From Candidatus Zhuqueibacterota bacterium (GTDB taxonomy: Bacteria > Zhuqueibacterota > Zhuqueibacteria > Oceanimicrobiales > Oceanimicrobiaceae): a DNA stretch of 64,000 nt. The notes below the pieces were generated by a model. It made no database searches, was not told the origin of the DNA, and worked only from the letters and a program-made list of their open reading frames with translations. Where the stretch lies: the NCBI GenBank assembly GCA_029262055.1, contig JAJDAD010000112.1:62001-126000 (forward strand), written 5' to 3'. A program made the translations under genes and the position numbers. Shown here one piece after another: positions 62,952-64,000 of the stretch; the first letter of the stretch is position 1; the number at the start of each line of letters is the position of its first letter.

Positions 62952-63743
62952 TCATTCGCCCACCGGCTTCTTAATAAGAATTTTGACTGAATCCGCAACC
63001 ATAGATCCAAATACGCCGACGCCATTTTCGATATTGGACGCTTTTTGTCCGCCACGGCCAAAGCCGGATAATGATGGCCAGACAAAAGCGGCCGCTGCGG
63101 AGTCGACCGCGAACACACGCAAATTCATCACCTCTCGATCCACGAAACCGCAATCGAGCCACTGCCGGAACCTGATAACTGTTTTGGTTTCGTGCAGAAA
63201 ACGGAGTTGGTTGAAAGCACTGAATTCCGGGTTAAACCTTGAGCATTTTGGGACGACTTCTCCAAAGAGGTAGAAGCCAATTCGCTCCGAAGGCTGCCAT
63301 TCAAAATTTACGTCGACCAGCTCGTTGAAAGATGATTCATTTTGAGGTGTTAAGAAATGCGGGCGTTCCGGAACTGTGGTCCGTCCGGTAACGATTCTCC
63401 CTTCCGGGTCACGGACCTCCAAAGTATAGGTCTTCAAAGGCGCTACATGCAGCTTTTCCGCAAGATCCTTGTAGACGCCGGGAGATATCTCCGAGAATCT
63501 TACCTCTTGCGTCGAACTTCTGACAATCACGATGGCTCCGGAGGTCGGGTTGTCCAATTCAGGCTGTGTTATCCCATCGCTTTGCGCTATGTTGATTGCA
63601 TCACTGACTGAAATGATTTGGTTTTCCAGGTCCGGGTTGAGAATGGCCTGCACAGCTAGCCTGTTGATGTTGGTTTCAATTATGGGATTTTGGCTGCACG
63701 CTGCCAGGGCCAGAATCAAGAACGCAAGTGCTGTTGTCTTCAT
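62952..63743 (-). CDS. DUF4249-family lipoprotein
   Basis: About 263 residues: lipoprotein signal (lipobox LAAC, about residue 16) and a domain with NRLAVQAILNPDLENQIISVSDA, then GAIVIVRSSTQEVRF, YTLEVRDPEGRIVTGRTTVP and a closing GVFGSMVADSVKILIK. DUF4249 proteins are typically encoded next to TonB-dependent receptors in Bacteroidota, as here. The ATG at 63743 follows an in-frame TTG. It lies 18 bases after the receptor stop. The substrate is unknown. Confidence 0.8.
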   Translation of the reverse strand: MKTTALAFLILALAACSQNPIIETNINRLAVQAILNPDLENQIISVSDAINIAQSDGITQPELDNPTSGAIVIVRSSTQEVRFSEISPGVYKDLAEKLHVAPLKTYTLEVRDPEGRIVTGRTTVPERPHFLTPQNESSFNELVDVNFEWQPSERIGFYLFGEVVPKCSRFNPEFSAFNQLRFLHETKTVIRFRQWLDCGFVDREVMNLRVFAVDSAAAAFVWPSLSGFGRGGQKASNIENGVGVFGSMVADSVKILIKKPVGE

Positions 63744-63761
63744 CAAAAAGTTCCTTTGAAC

Positions 63762-64000
63762 TTAAAATTCAAAACTGACGCCGAAAGTGGGTAGGACAGG
63801 CAACTGCGGAATCGTTTTACGTTTTATGGTGCCGGTATTGCGATCGTGCTCCCAGTCGTAGGCCAGCACATTCCTGCGATAGTAAACATTCACTGCCTGG
63901 ATATACGGCAGGATTGCCCAACCGCGCTTCTGAATCCGTTTGACCAAACCAAGGTCAAGCCGGTGGTATGTGGGGTACCGGACGGTGTTGCGATCTGAAC
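63762..64000 (-). CDS. TonB-dependent receptor, C-terminal end (partial)
   Basis: The last 79 or so residues of a gene that continues beyond the window edge. YHRLDLGLVKRI, then an aromatic LPYIQAVNVYYRRNVLAYDW strand and a final FGVSFEF with terminal Phe are typical of TonB-dependent receptor barrel ends. It is in an operon with the DUF4249 lipoprotein. The frame is read from base 64000 to the TAA at 63762. Confidence 0.7.
   Translation of the reverse strand, partial: SDRNTVRYPTYHRLDLGLVKRIQKRGWAILPYIQAVNVYYRRNVLAYDWEHDRNTGTIKRKTIPQLPVLPTFGVSFEF

Noticed and set aside
1-64000. tRNA, rRNA, prophage or CRISPR locus
   Set aside because: No T-arm or rRNA-like sequence, no phage structural or integrase genes (the collar-like protein is a lone secreted host protein), and no spacer array was seen; short tRNAs could be missed by eye.

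Overview
The window looks like part of a chromosome from an uncultivated bacterium of the FCB (Fibrobacteres-Chlorobi-Bacteroidetes) side of the tree, perhaps a KSB1- or Calditrichota-like lineage. The clues are two large secreted proteins with the Por/T9SS C-terminal sorting signature (a PNPFNP motif followed by a LGQ..R.L segment and a final G.Y.YRL block), a DUF4249 lipoprotein next to a TonB-dependent receptor end, DUF5666 and DUF5683 proteins, PEGA domains, and LysW-type amino-acid biosynthesis. Many genes have a clear Shine-Dalgarno sequence, and GTG and TTG starts occur. The lineage is an inference; no rRNA or tRNA gene was seen.

Layout. 0.1-1.8 kb: a PEGA-domain membrane protein and a DUF5683 protein. 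2.0-6.6 kb (minus): a four-gene surface glycosylation operon (GT2, GtrA, GT-C, PMT-like). 6.7-11.5 kb: two divergent DUF5666 proteins, a lipoprotein with a 30-nt tandem repeat and a nine-repeat T9SS protein. 11.8-16.8 kb (minus): gluconolactonase, gluconate permease, gluconokinase, ilvD and a small membrane protein. 17.4-26.6 kb (minus): a Ser/Thr kinase, a GAF/sigma-54 activator, then two secreted proteins (a tail-collar-like protein with seven HxH motifs and a BACON/CBM/cohesin/dockerin T9SS protein), plus a 151-bp MITE-like element. 26.7-36.2 kb: a worn accessory region with a frameshifted kinase-sensor remnant, YhhN, a VOC protein, a frameshifted AT-rich SDR gene, DUF418, GNAT, small orphans, three copies of a palindromic intergenic repeat, a transposase scrap, and an amidase with a broken 3' duplicate.

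36.5-52.3 kb (plus) is a long branched-chain amino-acid operon: promoter, a candidate Ile/Leu/Val-rich leader peptide, thrC, a MoaD/ThiS protein, ilvB, ilvN, ilvC, cimA, leuA (without its allosteric domain), leuC, leuD, leuB, gltB. Facing it on the minus strand (58.3-52.4 kb) is a LysW carrier-protein operon: lysW, a lysX-type ligase, lysY, a second lysX-type ligase, a class-II amidohydrolase, lysZ, lysJ. Its leader contains an intrinsic terminator with plausible antiterminator partners. glnA is divergent from it. 60.1-64 kb: a FetB-type permease, DUF2007, DUF3047, pdxH, a DUF4249 lipoprotein and the end of a TonB receptor.

How the genes fit together: ilvD at 12-14 kb supplies the one ilv step missing from the 36-47 kb operon. 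CimA and ThrC give alternative routes towards 2-oxobutanoate. GltB and GlnA supply glutamate and glutamine for transamination and for the LysW pathway. The most interesting points are the LysW leader switch, the amidohydrolase that could replace LysK, the BCAA leader peptide, the new MITE, and the palindromic repeat family in the decayed island.
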